A stretch of 64,000 nucleotides of DNA from Fistulifera solaris (lineage: Eukaryota; Bacillariophyta; Bacillariophyceae; Naviculales; Stauroneidaceae): NCBI GenBank assembly GCA_030295235.1, contig AP026135.1, positions 390,001 through 454,000 of the forward strand, read 5' to 3'. Shown here one piece after another: positions 9,380 to 19,400 of this stretch. The position numbers and the translations under genes are program-made. The notes under the pieces are model-generated. The model was not told the DNA's origin, ran no database searches, and saw only the letters and a program-made list of their open reading frames with translations. The first letter of the stretch is position 1. Each line of letters begins with the position of its first letter.

Positions 9380-11774
9380 ATGGCGGGGGTGGAAGAAGAT
9401 CTCCTTCGATACTTGATTGAGCAGTTAACACACTTCGCTCGAGCGGCCGGGTTCTCCATAGAGGAAGCGATTGATGTAGAACAATGCCGTACGATACTAG
9501 AGGTAACGGATGGTGACATTGACATAGCATCTCAGTTGTACTGGGATGACTATATGGCACGACGGAATCGCGACCAAAATCATGAGCCGGAAGAGGATGT
9601 CGCGCCGCGTGACGAAATGATGAATGATGACGAAGTTCGTCGACGATTGGAGCCAGATTTTAATGATCAAATTGAAGAAATAGATGATGACGCAGAATTA
9701 GCGGAGGGTGTACGTATCCGCTTGCGGGAGGATATTCAGGAAACGAACCGATTGGCGCGGGCAGCTCGGGATTTGGCTGAACGAGCGGGTGAAAATGAGG
9801 ATGATGGTAACAACGTGATTGTTGGGAGACTTGCTGCGCGAGCAGCAGAGCTCTTAGCTAATCGAGCTCATCTTGAAAATGAAAGCGTTTCCGTTTCCGA
9901 TGATGAGTGTGGAGGAGTATGGAAGGTCGTTGGAGGGATCGCTGCTAGTTTAAAACATCGTGGCAACGAAGAGGAAGAGGAAGAAGGACTTCCTGCAAGG
10001 AAGCGCAGAAAGACAGAAGAAAAGGAAACTTCTATTGATGAAGACGGGTTCCTAAGTGATAGTGACTGGGTCTGGGATTCGTTTGACAGTCGAAAACAAA
10101 TTCCACTTTGCGATCCCTTTGAACTCTTATGGGGTTCGCCTTCTACTCGACCGGCTGACTCAGCTCCGCGACCGGGACGTGTCCAACCAGAACCAGACCC
10201 AGAACCAGCTGTTGAGGGTCGCGGGCAACGTCATTGATGATGATGACGTTGACGAACCCTTGAATAATAAATGTTGTGGTATTCCAAGATCATGGCTTAA
10301 TGCAGGATTTTCACTTTCAGAAGATGGTATGGGCCTGGTTCTACCCCCGCCCACTGAGGATGACATTACTTATTTTGGATGGCAACAGCAAGCGGACGGA
10401 ACTGTTCAAGATAGTCCTCCACCTCCGTATCATTGCGGGTCCGTCTCAGCGCTACTTTCCATTGTGACAGGATTGTTGTACACCGGAGTTTCGTATCAAA
10501 GACTTTCGATCAGTGCCTCTTCTGCACGTGTATCGTTCGCTGAGCTCAGCGAAGAAGACAAAAAGCGTGAGTTTGAATCAAGACTTGCCGACGTACTGGC
10601 CGTTCTGCTCCAAATCGCTGCGAAGGCTTCCTTAGCCAGGAAAGAAAAAGCTTTAGCTACGCTGAGGAAGAGTAAAGATCCTACGGATATTCGAAGATGG
10701 CAGAAAATCGAGAGAAAACTACGATTATGCCCGACTTGTTGGTGGGAGACTGACGGAAGCGGAGAATTACGTCTTCCTGTAGGTCGAGAGTCTGACAAAC
10801 TTCAGATTGCGACTTCCTACACCAATATTGAAGAACTCCGATCGTACGTTCTAAGCAACATGCGTTCGTTCACAGCTCGAGGAGGATGTGCACTTTTTCT
10901 TGAGACTATTACTCGAATTCACGGAAAAGGAGTTATTTTGCGTTTGATCCAAGAGGCACGTCGTCAAAGTGGTTGCTTTTCATCGATTAAGTCACTCATA
11001 CAGTGTAACTGTGATGATGCCAACAGACATGTGAAGATCCCTCCACAGCAGCTCCGGGTACGTTCTAAAACTAAGGAATTGATGGAAGCTCTCCCCAAGT
11101 CAGCCAAGTGCATGTCTATTGAGCTTATCAGTTTGCTGCTGACGGGTCGGGTTCACTCCACACTGAAGGGATGGTCCACGGGGGTGCTCGGCTTGGGTAT
11201 GCTTTCATATACCAGTAATGAAATAGGGAAAAGCCTCACCAGACCCGGTAAACCTGTTTGGATTCTTCAAGGTCCTTCTTCGTATTCCGTCATCTGGATG
11301 AGCAGTGGACATGAACACGGTGAAGTCTTTGCAAAAGCAGACCAACCCGATTCTGTCGTAGAATTGACGCACTTCTGCTGTTGGCCTGGTCAGCAAAATA
11401 CTTCACTTTTGCGTCTTTCGGCTGGTTGCTATCAAAGAAGAGACAAGGAATCATTAAAATTTTCTTTGTCTGACACAGAGTCGGTCGATGAAAATCTTTG
11501 TGTAAGCGAGTATGAGTTGGTAGCAGCACATGTCAATGAAGACGACCGCAAACTATACAAGGAAAATCACCGACTGTGGAGATACCGATTCGACGATGGT
11601 TGGAAAGGAGATGATTGCGAAGCATCCTGGATTCCTTTCTACAGACTAAGCGAGCGCCAGAAGCTTATTGTTGAGACAAAGCTTGGTCCAAAGATCAACA
11701 CAATTCTTCTGAAGCGATGGCCCCGTGCGGCAATTGAGAAGGTTGACGACAATTCGCCCAACGCCATCGTGTAA
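9380..11774 (+). CDS. MINDY-family (FAM188-like) deubiquitinase-fold protein with UBA-like N-terminus
   Basis: About 797 residues after one frame correction at G4 (10131-10134, one G fewer). Residues ~5-60 look like a UBA-type ubiquitin-binding helix bundle (CRTILEVTDGDIDIASQLYW). An acidic/basic linker with KRRK follows. The C-terminal ~560 residues resemble MINDY-3/4: YHCGSVSALLSIVTGLLY fits the GGPCAV nucleophile region, IELISLLLTGR fits the conserved SLxxLLLTG block, PVWILQGPSSYSVIW fits PIWIVGSETHLTVFF, and NTILLKRWPRA fits the closing xxLxTKWP motif. MINDY enzymes trim K48-linked ubiquitin chains. The nucleophilic Cys is present, but the position of the catalytic His in the xxETHxxV block appears to be Tyr here (SSYSV), so activity is uncertain. 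A CPTCWW pair is present. The assignment rests on motif order, not on a search. Confidence 0.58.
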
Positions 11775-11851
11775 TTGACGCCCTTTGTACTAGATTTCTC
11801 ATTTCTTTTAGTAGGAACACGGCTCATTTACATTACAGAATGATATTTAAA

Positions 11852-12469
11852 TTATATGCTTATATCCTCGATTCTTCCAGATTTTTCCAGCACGGCCTCC
11901 ATCTCCACGGTCCATTGCTCAATATTATTCTCTGCGTTTCGTCTTAAAAGACGAGCTAGCGCTGCTCTCGCAGCTAATCGAGCACTTTCACTCTCAAATC
12001 GTTTTCGATATACAATATCCCAGAGCCCGTGATTCTGGCCTAGTTCTAGCGTAAGACCATCTCCTTGTACGTAGCTACTACAGATGAGCAAATATCCGCT
12101 CTTATTCAATTGCTGTGAGACTTCCGGTGAAAGACCGTCGTCAGACCGTACCACCAAACTGTGCTGATGATTTTTGAATCTGGCGGAGCACGTCATGCAG
12201 TTGCCGCGCCGGCAATCCGAAGGCATTTCCGGCAGTGCGAGTGTATCGGCCGCCCCCGTTCGCTCCAGTGCATCCAAAATAGTTTCCGACTTTCTGACTT
12301 GAATATCACAGGACGTCCCTTCGTAATGAACAGTGACTGTGTAAGATTCCGCCCGCAATTGTAGATGTCGGAATCGACGAAGCTCGGGAGTGATGAAGCT
12401 GGCGGCTGGGTTCCACAGAAGTACATAATATAGCAACAATGGCAGGGTCTGTGGTACGAAACGGGTCAT
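11852..12469 (-). CDS. Plastid-targeted 2Fe-2S ferredoxin-like protein (FdC2-type)
   Basis: 205 residues, single exon. The N-terminus is a signal peptide (PLLLYYVLLWNPAASFITP) with an ASAFAP-like AASF motif, then a basic transit segment, as expected for diatom plastid import. The core is a plant-type ferredoxin fold: VTVHYEGTSCDIQV strand pair, SETILDALERTG helix, cluster loop DCRRGNCMTC with CxxxxCxxC spacing, and a fourth Cys in YLLICSSYVQGDGLTLE. The C-terminal extension of ~55 residues (WDIVYRKRFES...) goes beyond ordinary ferredoxin and fits the FdC2/ferredoxin-like group. It probably carries electrons in the plastid stroma; the partner is unknown. Confidence 0.83.
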   Translation of the reverse strand: MTRFVPQTLPLLLYYVLLWNPAASFITPELRRFRHLQLRAESYTVTVHYEGTSCDIQVRKSETILDALERTGAADTLALPEMPSDCRRGNCMTCSARFKNHQHSLVVRSDDGLSPEVSQQLNKSGYLLICSSYVQGDGLTLELGQNHGLWDIVYRKRFESESARLAARAALARLLRRNAENNIEQWTVEMEAVLEKSGRIEDISI

Positions 12470-12811
12470 GACTATCGATGCTTCTATTAATTGATGCTTC
12501 TGCTGGATGCACTTTCAAGCCGTTATTCTTGAATGGTCTTGTTTTCAGTTTCATCAAAGCGCAATAAAAAACGAAGTGCCTCCATACTTTCTCGTCGTCC
12601 TCCCGTCACGTGCACGAAATGGCAAGGCGACCGGAGAGTACGCGCGGAAGGCGGAGCGACACAAGCAGTAAAATAGACTCACGACTAAACGAATCACACA
12701 TCAACAAGGTTAGATTTTTCCTCCAAGCTTTTGAAACTAAAATTACAAATGTGGTTCCAACCTTGTTCTATGTTTGCATTCATATCCCGTCATAATGACG
12801 ATTTATGGCTC

Positions 12812-12848
<37 letters not shown>

Positions 12849-12986
12849 GCGTCACGAGCACGACGACTCTTCCCTCTTAGCTTCTTTCGCAGCCTTTCGG
12901 GCATTTTTTCTTCTCTTCTGCTAGCTTTTTCTTCTCTTCTTTCGTAAGTTTCTTTTTAAACAACGAATCCTCATTACTCACTGGCG
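12470..12986. other. Intergenic region upstream of the ferredoxin gene
   Basis: 517 nt between the ferredoxin start and the 3' end of the tRNA-binding protein gene. It contains a CT dinucleotide run (12815-12845). No supported gene is visible. Confidence 0.35.
12815..12845. repeat. (CT)n microsatellite
   Basis: About 15 uninterrupted CT dinucleotides (31 nt) in an intergenic region, followed by a second pyrimidine-rich stretch around 12900-12950. Confidence 0.95.
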
Positions 12987-13443
12987 CTAATTCCGATTGC
13001 CCTTCTTCTTTTGGTCGAGGTTTCGAATTAGGGGCGATGTTCCTATTTCAATGGAGACGGGTATCTGAGCGGCGATACCTTCCGCGCCTCCAGACCAACC
13101 TAGCATTCGAGAATCGCACAGCATACCTTCGGACATGACACCTCCGACGACAGTCTTTTTGATTTCGATTTCTTCTCCTTCTTCGTTCACAACTGTGGAG
13201 CCAACCGGAGCGACTGCCACTCTTTGACACACCTTTTCTGAGAAGAATATCACACACAGTTTGGTATCATTCATGTACGTACCTTGATCCTTCTCGCACA
13301 TTGGGAGCGTTGGTAACAACAGTAATGGGATTATTCTCGTCGCCGATATTGATGCGACATGTTTTGAGTGTTTTGTTGCCTTTTGACAATGACTCTTCAA
13401 CCGAGAGGACTACTCCAACGACGTACTCCGACAAATCAACCAT
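12987..13443 (-). CDS. Free-standing tRNA-binding (EMAP II / Arc1p C-terminal type OB-fold) protein
   Basis: 131 residues in two exons: 13283-13443 and 12987-13221, intron 13222-13282 (61 nt). The acceptor that joins NVREGS-R to VAVAPVGSTV keeps the frame. The sequence follows the structure-specific tRNA-binding OB fold of EMAP II, Arc1p and the methionyl-tRNA synthetase C-terminus: LSEYVVGVVLSVEE, KTLKTCRINIGDE, ITVVTNAPNVREGSR, VGGVMSEGMLCDSRMLGWSG. No synthetase or GST-like domain is attached. It could act as a trans-acting tRNA chaperone or synthetase cofactor; that is inference. A 5' intron ending at the CAG near 13460 is possible. Confidence 0.78.
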
Positions 13444-13539
13444 TGTGACTGCTGATTCTGTGAGTAGAGCAGCGCTCGTATCGTAAATAATGGATATTGT
13501 GGGTTAAAAATGTCGTGGCATTTCGGAAGAAAGGAAGTT

Positions 13540-13574
13540 TGACGATTGACGATTGACGATTGACGATTGACGAT
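13540..13574. repeat. Tandem heptamer, 5 x TGACGAT
   Basis: Five perfect copies of TGACGAT (35 nt) between the tRNA-binding gene and the 3' end of the sulfotransferase gene. It looks like a simple minisatellite. Confidence 0.92.
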
Positions 13575-13673
13575 CATCGCAACTTGTCTGTCCGTTGTAC
13601 GGTTTGCTAGGCATATTGACATATTGAGATAATGACGGTCTTCTTGAATTTTAAAATAACTTTTATGTCTATG

Positions 13674-15236
13674 TCACCATCTACACCTCCTACCTGTTAG
13701 CGCGAACAACCTCTCGTTGTAAGGCTTTACAAACATTTTTAGTTCAGTCATAGTTTCGTTCGACAAAGGAATCGCTTGACTTGACGGGTCTCTTCTGTTC
13801 TCTTGTTGGATTGTATCCCAGGTGACTTCTTCGTCATAGCCCCGGTGCCCTCCAACATTGTAGGCTCCTTTGGTGATAACTTCAGAAAAGTTGAAAGAAG
13901 GGAGGCCTAAAACTGACCCAAGTCGTTCAAAGCGCTTCCACTTTGATCGCCGAGTTCTTCGGTACAGATGAAATAGATTTCTTGTCTCGGATAAAGGGCA
14001 TACCACCATTCTAGTGGCAAAGTGTATAGACCACGCCCAATGAATGCCTGTACCAAATGGAGGTTATTATCAAGAATCACCTTTTCGGGATTATTCATTT
14101 GAAGTTTAGACCATTGCTTTCGGAGAACAGTAGAATTCACATTCCCACCATAACAAAAGCCATCAAGATCCACCAAGGGCGGCTCATCAGCAAATGATCT
14201 TCGCTGAAACTCTGGTTGAGCCCACGATTTAGCTCCGTATTTCTCTCGAGCTCCGACAATGCCCGGTCCTTCTGCCGCAAGGCACTCTCGCAAACTTGAA
14301 GTTCAGCCTTGATCATGTCCTCAAAACTGAACAAAAAGTCGAGATAGTAAGAATCGGGCTGACCTTTTTCGATGCCTTTCACTTTCCCACTCTTCATCCT
14401 CTCTACTGTGGGTGAAAGATAGTTGTAACGGTAGGAAGAATAAGCTCTATCGATCGGGTCACGTCCCACTGCAATGATTTTCGGTCCTTTGAGCCGTTCG
14501 CGGATCAAGTGTGCAACATCCGGGTAAGGCAAATATCCCGGACTCGCTTCGCCGGTCATCAATGCACCGGACGCTAAAAAACTAATTGTCTTTGGAAAGT
14601 GACTCAAGTACCATTTCATTGGGTAATGCGCGTAATACTGAAGACAATTTGTGTTAGGTTGGATTTTCGACGGACATGATAGTAATTAGAAACGCTTACC
14701 TTGAAATAATGTATTTGCTTTTCTGAAGCTGGCAAAACTTTTGGATGATCTACAAGGTAGTGGTATAGAGAGCTTCGAATGGAGTGAGAACGAGTTAGAG
14801 CAGACATAATTATATCAAACGCAATTGAGAACCCATACCTTGTTCCGCATTTCCCCGCTCCTATGATAATGAAACCAGGTCTACAAAGTCCAGCCAAATC
14901 CGTCGATTGCGACATATATGAAACGCGAGTATAGGATGGAGGACTCGTTGCAAAAGTTTTAACTTCTTTGCTCCATGTTACTTCTTCGTGACTGGCGTAG
15001 CACGGGCCCCATTCGCTTGTAATGTTACACCGGTTCCCCTCACAGTTCCAAAATGGGGGCCGAATACCTCGGTCATTCACAAAATCAGTAGAGCTATATA
15101 CCGTTCCCAGAAGCTCTTCCGGGACGATCCCCGCACGCTCGGTGGTAGAGACCTGGTCGAAACTGGGGAAGGATATCACGTGTTGGACCCATTCGAAATT
15201 CTCAAAGCAGTAGAAAAAGATAAAGAAAAAGCCCAC
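13674..15236 (-). CDS. Golgi-type PAPS-dependent sulfotransferase (carbohydrate sulfotransferase family)
   Basis: Predicted type II membrane enzyme that transfers sulfate from PAPS to a glycan. Exons: 14839-15236, 14700-14772 and 13674-14637; both introns (66 and 62 nt) are GT-AG and in phase. The N-terminus has an aromatic hydrophobic anchor (MGFFFIFFYCFENF). The 5'-phosphosulfate loop is FIIIGAGKCGTSSLYHYL, created exactly by splicing at 14839/14772. The 3'-phosphate loop is IIAVGRDPIDRAYSSYRYN. Near the C-terminus, after correction, a block EELGDQSGSALNDLGQFLGL matches the usual helix before FLGLP. Two missing bases are inferred: at plus-strand A3 (14292-14294) and A4 (13909-13912). With them the gene encodes about 478 residues. 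The sulfated substrate is unknown; diatoms make sulfated extracellular polysaccharides. Confidence 0.82.
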
Positions 15237-15749
15237 AAACGATAGCGATTTTTCTTCGAGAGTATCTCCACATTTCCATTGCTTCCATTTATCAAAACAG
15301 AGCTGAAAAAGTGTAACATCTATCGAAAGACGTTCTAAGATTCGTCGACTCTTTTGTGGTTTATTCGCAGTTTGCAGTGCATGTTTTTCTTTTTTCCTTT
15401 TTCCTTTTTCGAGTCAGTCCTCTCGTGTGTGAGCGGGTGTCAGTCCTCTCGTGTTTTCACACGGAGCAGGTGCGCGCGCGCCCTAATCGGTACCGTTCTC
15501 CTGTCGCCCCAAGAAAAAATGGTATGTGTTGAAACGTGTAATAGCTTCATTTTTCAAGATACATTGCAAGGTTACATGTAACCCGCATCAATTTCTAAAC
15601 CACTCCGGACTACCGTGTAACATATACTCCTTTGGGACTACCGTGTAAGCAATAAGCCTGATTATCTTCCGATAATCTATGGATGCCCTATTCCTAAACT
15701 GGCCAAACGATGAACTACAAAAAAGATTAGAGAATCATGGCAAAACTAT
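15237..15749. other. Intergenic region between sulfotransferase and V-ATPase H, with two direct-repeat pairs
   Basis: 513 nt with no supported gene. It holds a pyrimidine-rich stretch (15385-15410), a 16-nt direct repeat (GTCAGTCCTCTCGTGT at 15413-15428 and 15439-15454) and a 14-nt direct repeat (GGACTACCGTGTAA at 15607-15620 and 15635-15648). The repeat periods are 26 and 28 nt. Confidence 0.6.
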
Positions 15750-17354
15750 TCATCCGACTGCCTGCCAGTGCTGGATCAGCATTTTGGAAACAGCAAGCAA
15801 AGCCTCTTTCTGAAGCTCCACGTGGCTGTGATCTATTAACGCCATGACAGCGTCGCGGGCCCCTAAACGAGAGGCTAGTAATCTCCCATTTGGGTAGTGA
15901 CGAACAAACTCCCCTAAATCATAGCAGGCTATCGAGGCAACTTCTTCGTCCGCATTCACGGTTAAACGAACCAGATCATGGATGGTTCTGAATTGCCCGT
16001 CATTTCCTTCGAAATATTTGACATTTTCTCGCAAAAACTCCTCGGTATGCAAGACACCCCATTGTAGATGAGATGATTCCACTTCGGCTTGGTAAAGATC
16101 CCAACGAGTCATGTGACGAAACGTTTCTTGTAAATGTCCTTCCAAGATGTCGATGTCATCGATCATGTCCTGATCGTTCCACTTGGCACCTTCTTTCAAT
16201 CGTTCGAGACGTGTTAGCAAGCCACAACCAATCATTTCGGTACGAAAAGCGAGCGCATCAAAGCCGACTTCTGCGGGTGATGTGTGGAACGTTGCCAAAT
16301 TGCGCAATGTCGATAGAGCCAGCCGAGTAATTTTTTCGCGCGTAGCGGCAGCCACCAGATCCACCAGTGCCGGTACAGCACCATCCCGATGAAAATGCTT
16401 TCTCAGACTGTGATGGTCGCAGCAGTCAAACGATAGAAGCCACAGACAATACGTGAGTTCGTAAAGCTGTTGCACGGAAGCTCCCGCTTTTCTCGGAAGG
16501 TTGTTGGGATCCTTGTCGGAGGTAAGCAAATGACGAGACAGAAAACCTAGCCCTCCGTTGTAGACAAAACAAAGACGGGCTTCTTTGATTTCTAGGATGA
16601 TTGTCATGCTGGGGGTGACGGCGGCAAGTGCTGATGGAGAAGTGGCCGATTGTAGCCGGGAAGTGATCCACGTGACAAAACTTCTCAGAACAGATGATAA
16701 CGACGAAAATAGCTGACCAATTTCTTCCTGTAAACAACCCTCATAGAGAATACAAGCCAAACAAAAAGCAGCCCCTCTCTGAGCGAACAGATCCGATTTC
16801 GTTGCCGATAGAACTCTGTGCAAAATGCGCCAGTCCTCGAGTAAAAATCCAGAAGGAAAAAATGTATTTGCGATTGTTGACTTGGTATTTCTCGTTGCTC
16901 TGAGCGCTATTATGACTTCAGAAAGCTTCGATATGGCGTAGTGGAGCCAAACTCCCTGAAAATCGACGAGATATAATTGATGGGCTTCATCGTCAGAAAG
17001 ACTCTGATCGAGGGACAGCTTGGAGACTCTTGAGTTTTTATTGTGTTCAGACGATGTGCAAGTAAGATCTATCAATTTGAGCAAAAGAAGAACATATGAT
17101 TCAGCATCCTTATGGTCATTCAAAGTGTATTCGAGAGGATTTTCTTCAGCAGCTCTCAACAGTGACTTATCGGGGTCAGAGAGCGCCAACTTTTCCAATG
17201 GATTCTCCTGAATTCCCAAAAAGACTTCACTGACAGGTGATGGAGAGAGCGTTACTGGAAAAGGCATGTATGAGATGTTGAATGCTGTTGAGATGGGATT
17301 GTCATTGTGAATTTCGGTTTCGTGGTCGTCGTCGCCGCATTTTTCTCCCCTCAT
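15750..17354 (-). CDS. ATP6V1H: V-type H+-ATPase subunit H (regulatory V1 subunit)
   Basis: 534 residues in one exon. Subunit H bridges V1 and V0 and is needed for proton pumping; it also blocks ATP hydrolysis by free V1. The protein is a run of ARM/HEAT-like helices. The C-terminal domain is highly characteristic: the WGVLHTEEFLRENVKYFE block, then IHDLVRL, ACYDLGEFVRHYPNGR, and HVELQKEALLAVSKMLIQHW. The N-terminal domain includes LYELTYCLWLLSFD. Length is normal for the family. It acts in acidifying vacuoles and other endomembranes, and in diatoms also in the silica-deposition and plastid-surrounding compartments (general knowledge). Divergent from the PDZ-protein gene. Confidence 0.95.
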   Translation of the reverse strand: MRGEKCGDDDHETEIHNDNPISTAFNISYMPFPVTLSPSPVSEVFLGIQENPLEKLALSDPDKSLLRAAEENPLEYTLNDHKDAESYVLLLLKLIDLTCTSSEHNKNSRVSKLSLDQSLSDDEAHQLYLVDFQGVWLHYAISKLSEVIIALRATRNTKSTIANTFFPSGFLLEDWRILHRVLSATKSDLFAQRGAAFCLACILYEGCLQEEIGQLFSSLSSVLRSFVTWITSRLQSATSPSALAAVTPSMTIILEIKEARLCFVYNGGLGFLSRHLLTSDKDPNNLPRKAGASVQQLYELTYCLWLLSFDCCDHHSLRKHFHRDGAVPALVDLVAAATREKITRLALSTLRNLATFHTSPAEVGFDALAFRTEMIGCGLLTRLERLKEGAKWNDQDMIDDIDILEGHLQETFRHMTRWDLYQAEVESSHLQWGVLHTEEFLRENVKYFEGNDGQFRTIHDLVRLTVNADEEVASIACYDLGEFVRHYPNGRLLASRLGARDAVMALIDHSHVELQKEALLAVSKMLIQHWQAVG

Positions 17355-17943
17355 TTATTTCGTACTCCGGTACCGGTACGGTATTACGTATTACGTATTA
17401 CTCCGTACGTTTTTTTCAATACGTTCATTTATTAAGGATGGAGCCATAAAAAAGCGCGCCTGATTGAATATACGCTTAGAAGTACTCAGTGTTTAGGGTT
17501 GTTAGCACGACTTACCGTTTTTCCAGATCCGTTTTAACCGCCAATCGCCATCCAATTACTATTCTCTATTCGCAGAGTGACTAACTAAGCTAAGTAACCA
17601 AACACTGGACTACTGTCAAAACAAGTCTAATTCGGAAGGAATTTAGAAATTTAGAATAATCAAAATGGAGGGACATTTTACACGATTCCATTGCAATGAC
17701 AAATTTCGCTTATTGTATGCGATATTTACTACTATTAAAATTCTACTTAACGGGGATGCTTTGGGAACCGGCTTTGCCTTGACGTTTCTTGCACCTTGCA
17801 CCCCGTTTACGGCATTCCGTAAAAACATTCCCTTCCAGTGTTTTTACCCAGCTCTTCAATTTCAATCCCTTCAAAACGGAGCGATTGTTTTGGTATGATT
17901 GAGCCGTGAGAAACCAAGCAACTTGCCTGCAATTGATATTACT
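17355..17943. promoter_or_regulatory. Divergent intergenic region between V-ATPase H and PDZ protein
   Basis: 589 nt between two head-to-head starts. Close to the V-ATPase start lies a cluster of short overlapping TAC/GTA motifs (about 17368-17409) including CCGGTACCGG-like and repeated TATTACG units. ORFs on the plus strand around 17665-17898 have no recognisable protein and overlap this promoter space. Confidence 0.4.
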
Positions 17944-19338
17944 ATGAAACCGTGGAAATGCTTGTCACGCGCAATTTTCGGGGTGGCGGTTCTTGCGACA
18001 CGCGTCTCCACAACCGTCGGAGGAGGTAAGTTCGCGTTCGTGGGGGTCTATGTCAATCGCGCGTTATTTTAACATTCCTTTTGTCTTTCAGAGGTACAAA
18101 AGTCCTTTCCGATCGCTCAGCATAGCTGCTCGGGGGATCATTCAAATTGCAATTATTTACGGCGAGCCCAAACATCTACATTCGAGGAAGTCTCGGAAAG
18201 CGTCATTGTTGAAGTGAACCTAACAGCGAGTGAGGCGAATATAGTCTCCCCAGCGGATTTTAGTCTCACGATGGGAAGTTTCATACAGTTGTCTATTACC
18301 GATAACGTAAACGTGCTTAATACCCGGGTACGCATTTTGAAGGAGAATAATTTGGGACAAAGAACAGGAGGCAACTATTTGCTTCAGCTCTTTCTTCGCG
18401 TCAATTTTCAATACATTGCGCCACCTTCCGGTGAGGTCATTGACATCACGCGGTGGGTCAAGGATGCGTTTGATACGGCTGCAGAGCGATCTGCCTTTAT
18501 AACGTTGCTGCGTGAAAGGAACAATGGGGATATTCAACAGCTGCAGAACATGAAGCTGGAACGCGACACATCCGTGGCGCCCACGTCAACTTCCTCCGAA
18601 TCGGTAGGGATTGGAACAATAATAGGTATTCTGGGAGGTGTTGTGGTTGGTATTGCGGTTGGGTGTCTCGCTTACTTCGTATGTTGCCGGAAGAAAGCGG
18701 AGGAGGCTAAGATTGTCGATGCTCAATCGACCGACTCAACAAACCGCATGGAAATTGTGATTAACAATACTGGAGGAGATGATGTCAGTACCTTGGGAGA
18801 TCCTTATTGTGGTGCTACCACAGTGAGCAAACTCGATGAACGGACAACTGCTTCGTCGCTCGCGTACGATTACAGTAAGGATATCACCAAGCCGGATCAG
18901 GAGGAGGCCCCGGCACAAGATTGCTTCACGGAAGCAACGCCACAAACAAAATTGAGCATCGGAATGAGCGGTTCCCTTTTAGCAGACGACCAGTCGTTTG
19001 ATGATCAGTATGATGATGAGGAAGAGCTCGATTTCGAAAAGTTTCTGGGTGACGGTATGAATGATCAGCAAGGCACGCAAATAATCAAGGTATTAGTGCC
19101 TCCCGGGAAATTAGGAATTGTTTTGGATGACAAAGACGGTTCCGGACCTTCTATACACGCCATAAAGTCAACGTCACCGCTGTTCGGCCGAGTTCAAGTG
19201 GGAGATTATATCATAAATTTGAACGACGAAAAAATAAGCCATCTGGCTCCTTACGATGTTTCTCGTCTGATCAGCGAAAAATCCGACGAGGATCGTATCC
19301 TCGAATTTCATAGACCGAAGACGTTGGAAGTGCAATGA
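17944..19338 (+). CDS. Single-pass membrane protein with secreted N-terminal domain and cytosolic PDZ domain
   Basis: 442 residues from two exons (17944-18025, 18092-19338). The 66-nt intron joins ...TTVGG to EVQKSFP in phase. A signal peptide (AIFGVAVLATRVSTT) is followed by ~190 residues of lumenal/extracellular sequence with Cys pairs and an N-glycosylation site (VNLTAS). One transmembrane helix follows (IGTIIGILGGVVVGIAVG...) ending in CCRKK, then an acidic cytosolic linker. The last ~85 residues form a PDZ-like domain (KVLVPPGKLGIVLDDKDGSG, VQVGDYIINLND, LISEKSDEDRILEF). The topology is that of a receptor-like or scaffold membrane protein. I do not recognise the external domain. Similar TM-PDZ layouts occur in diatom families of unknown function, so no function is assigned. 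Confidence 0.75.
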
Positions 19339-19400
19339 ATGAATAAGATCTGATTGGTTAAAGTATCTCTTCTATTACATATCTTAGGACAAACTTTGGC

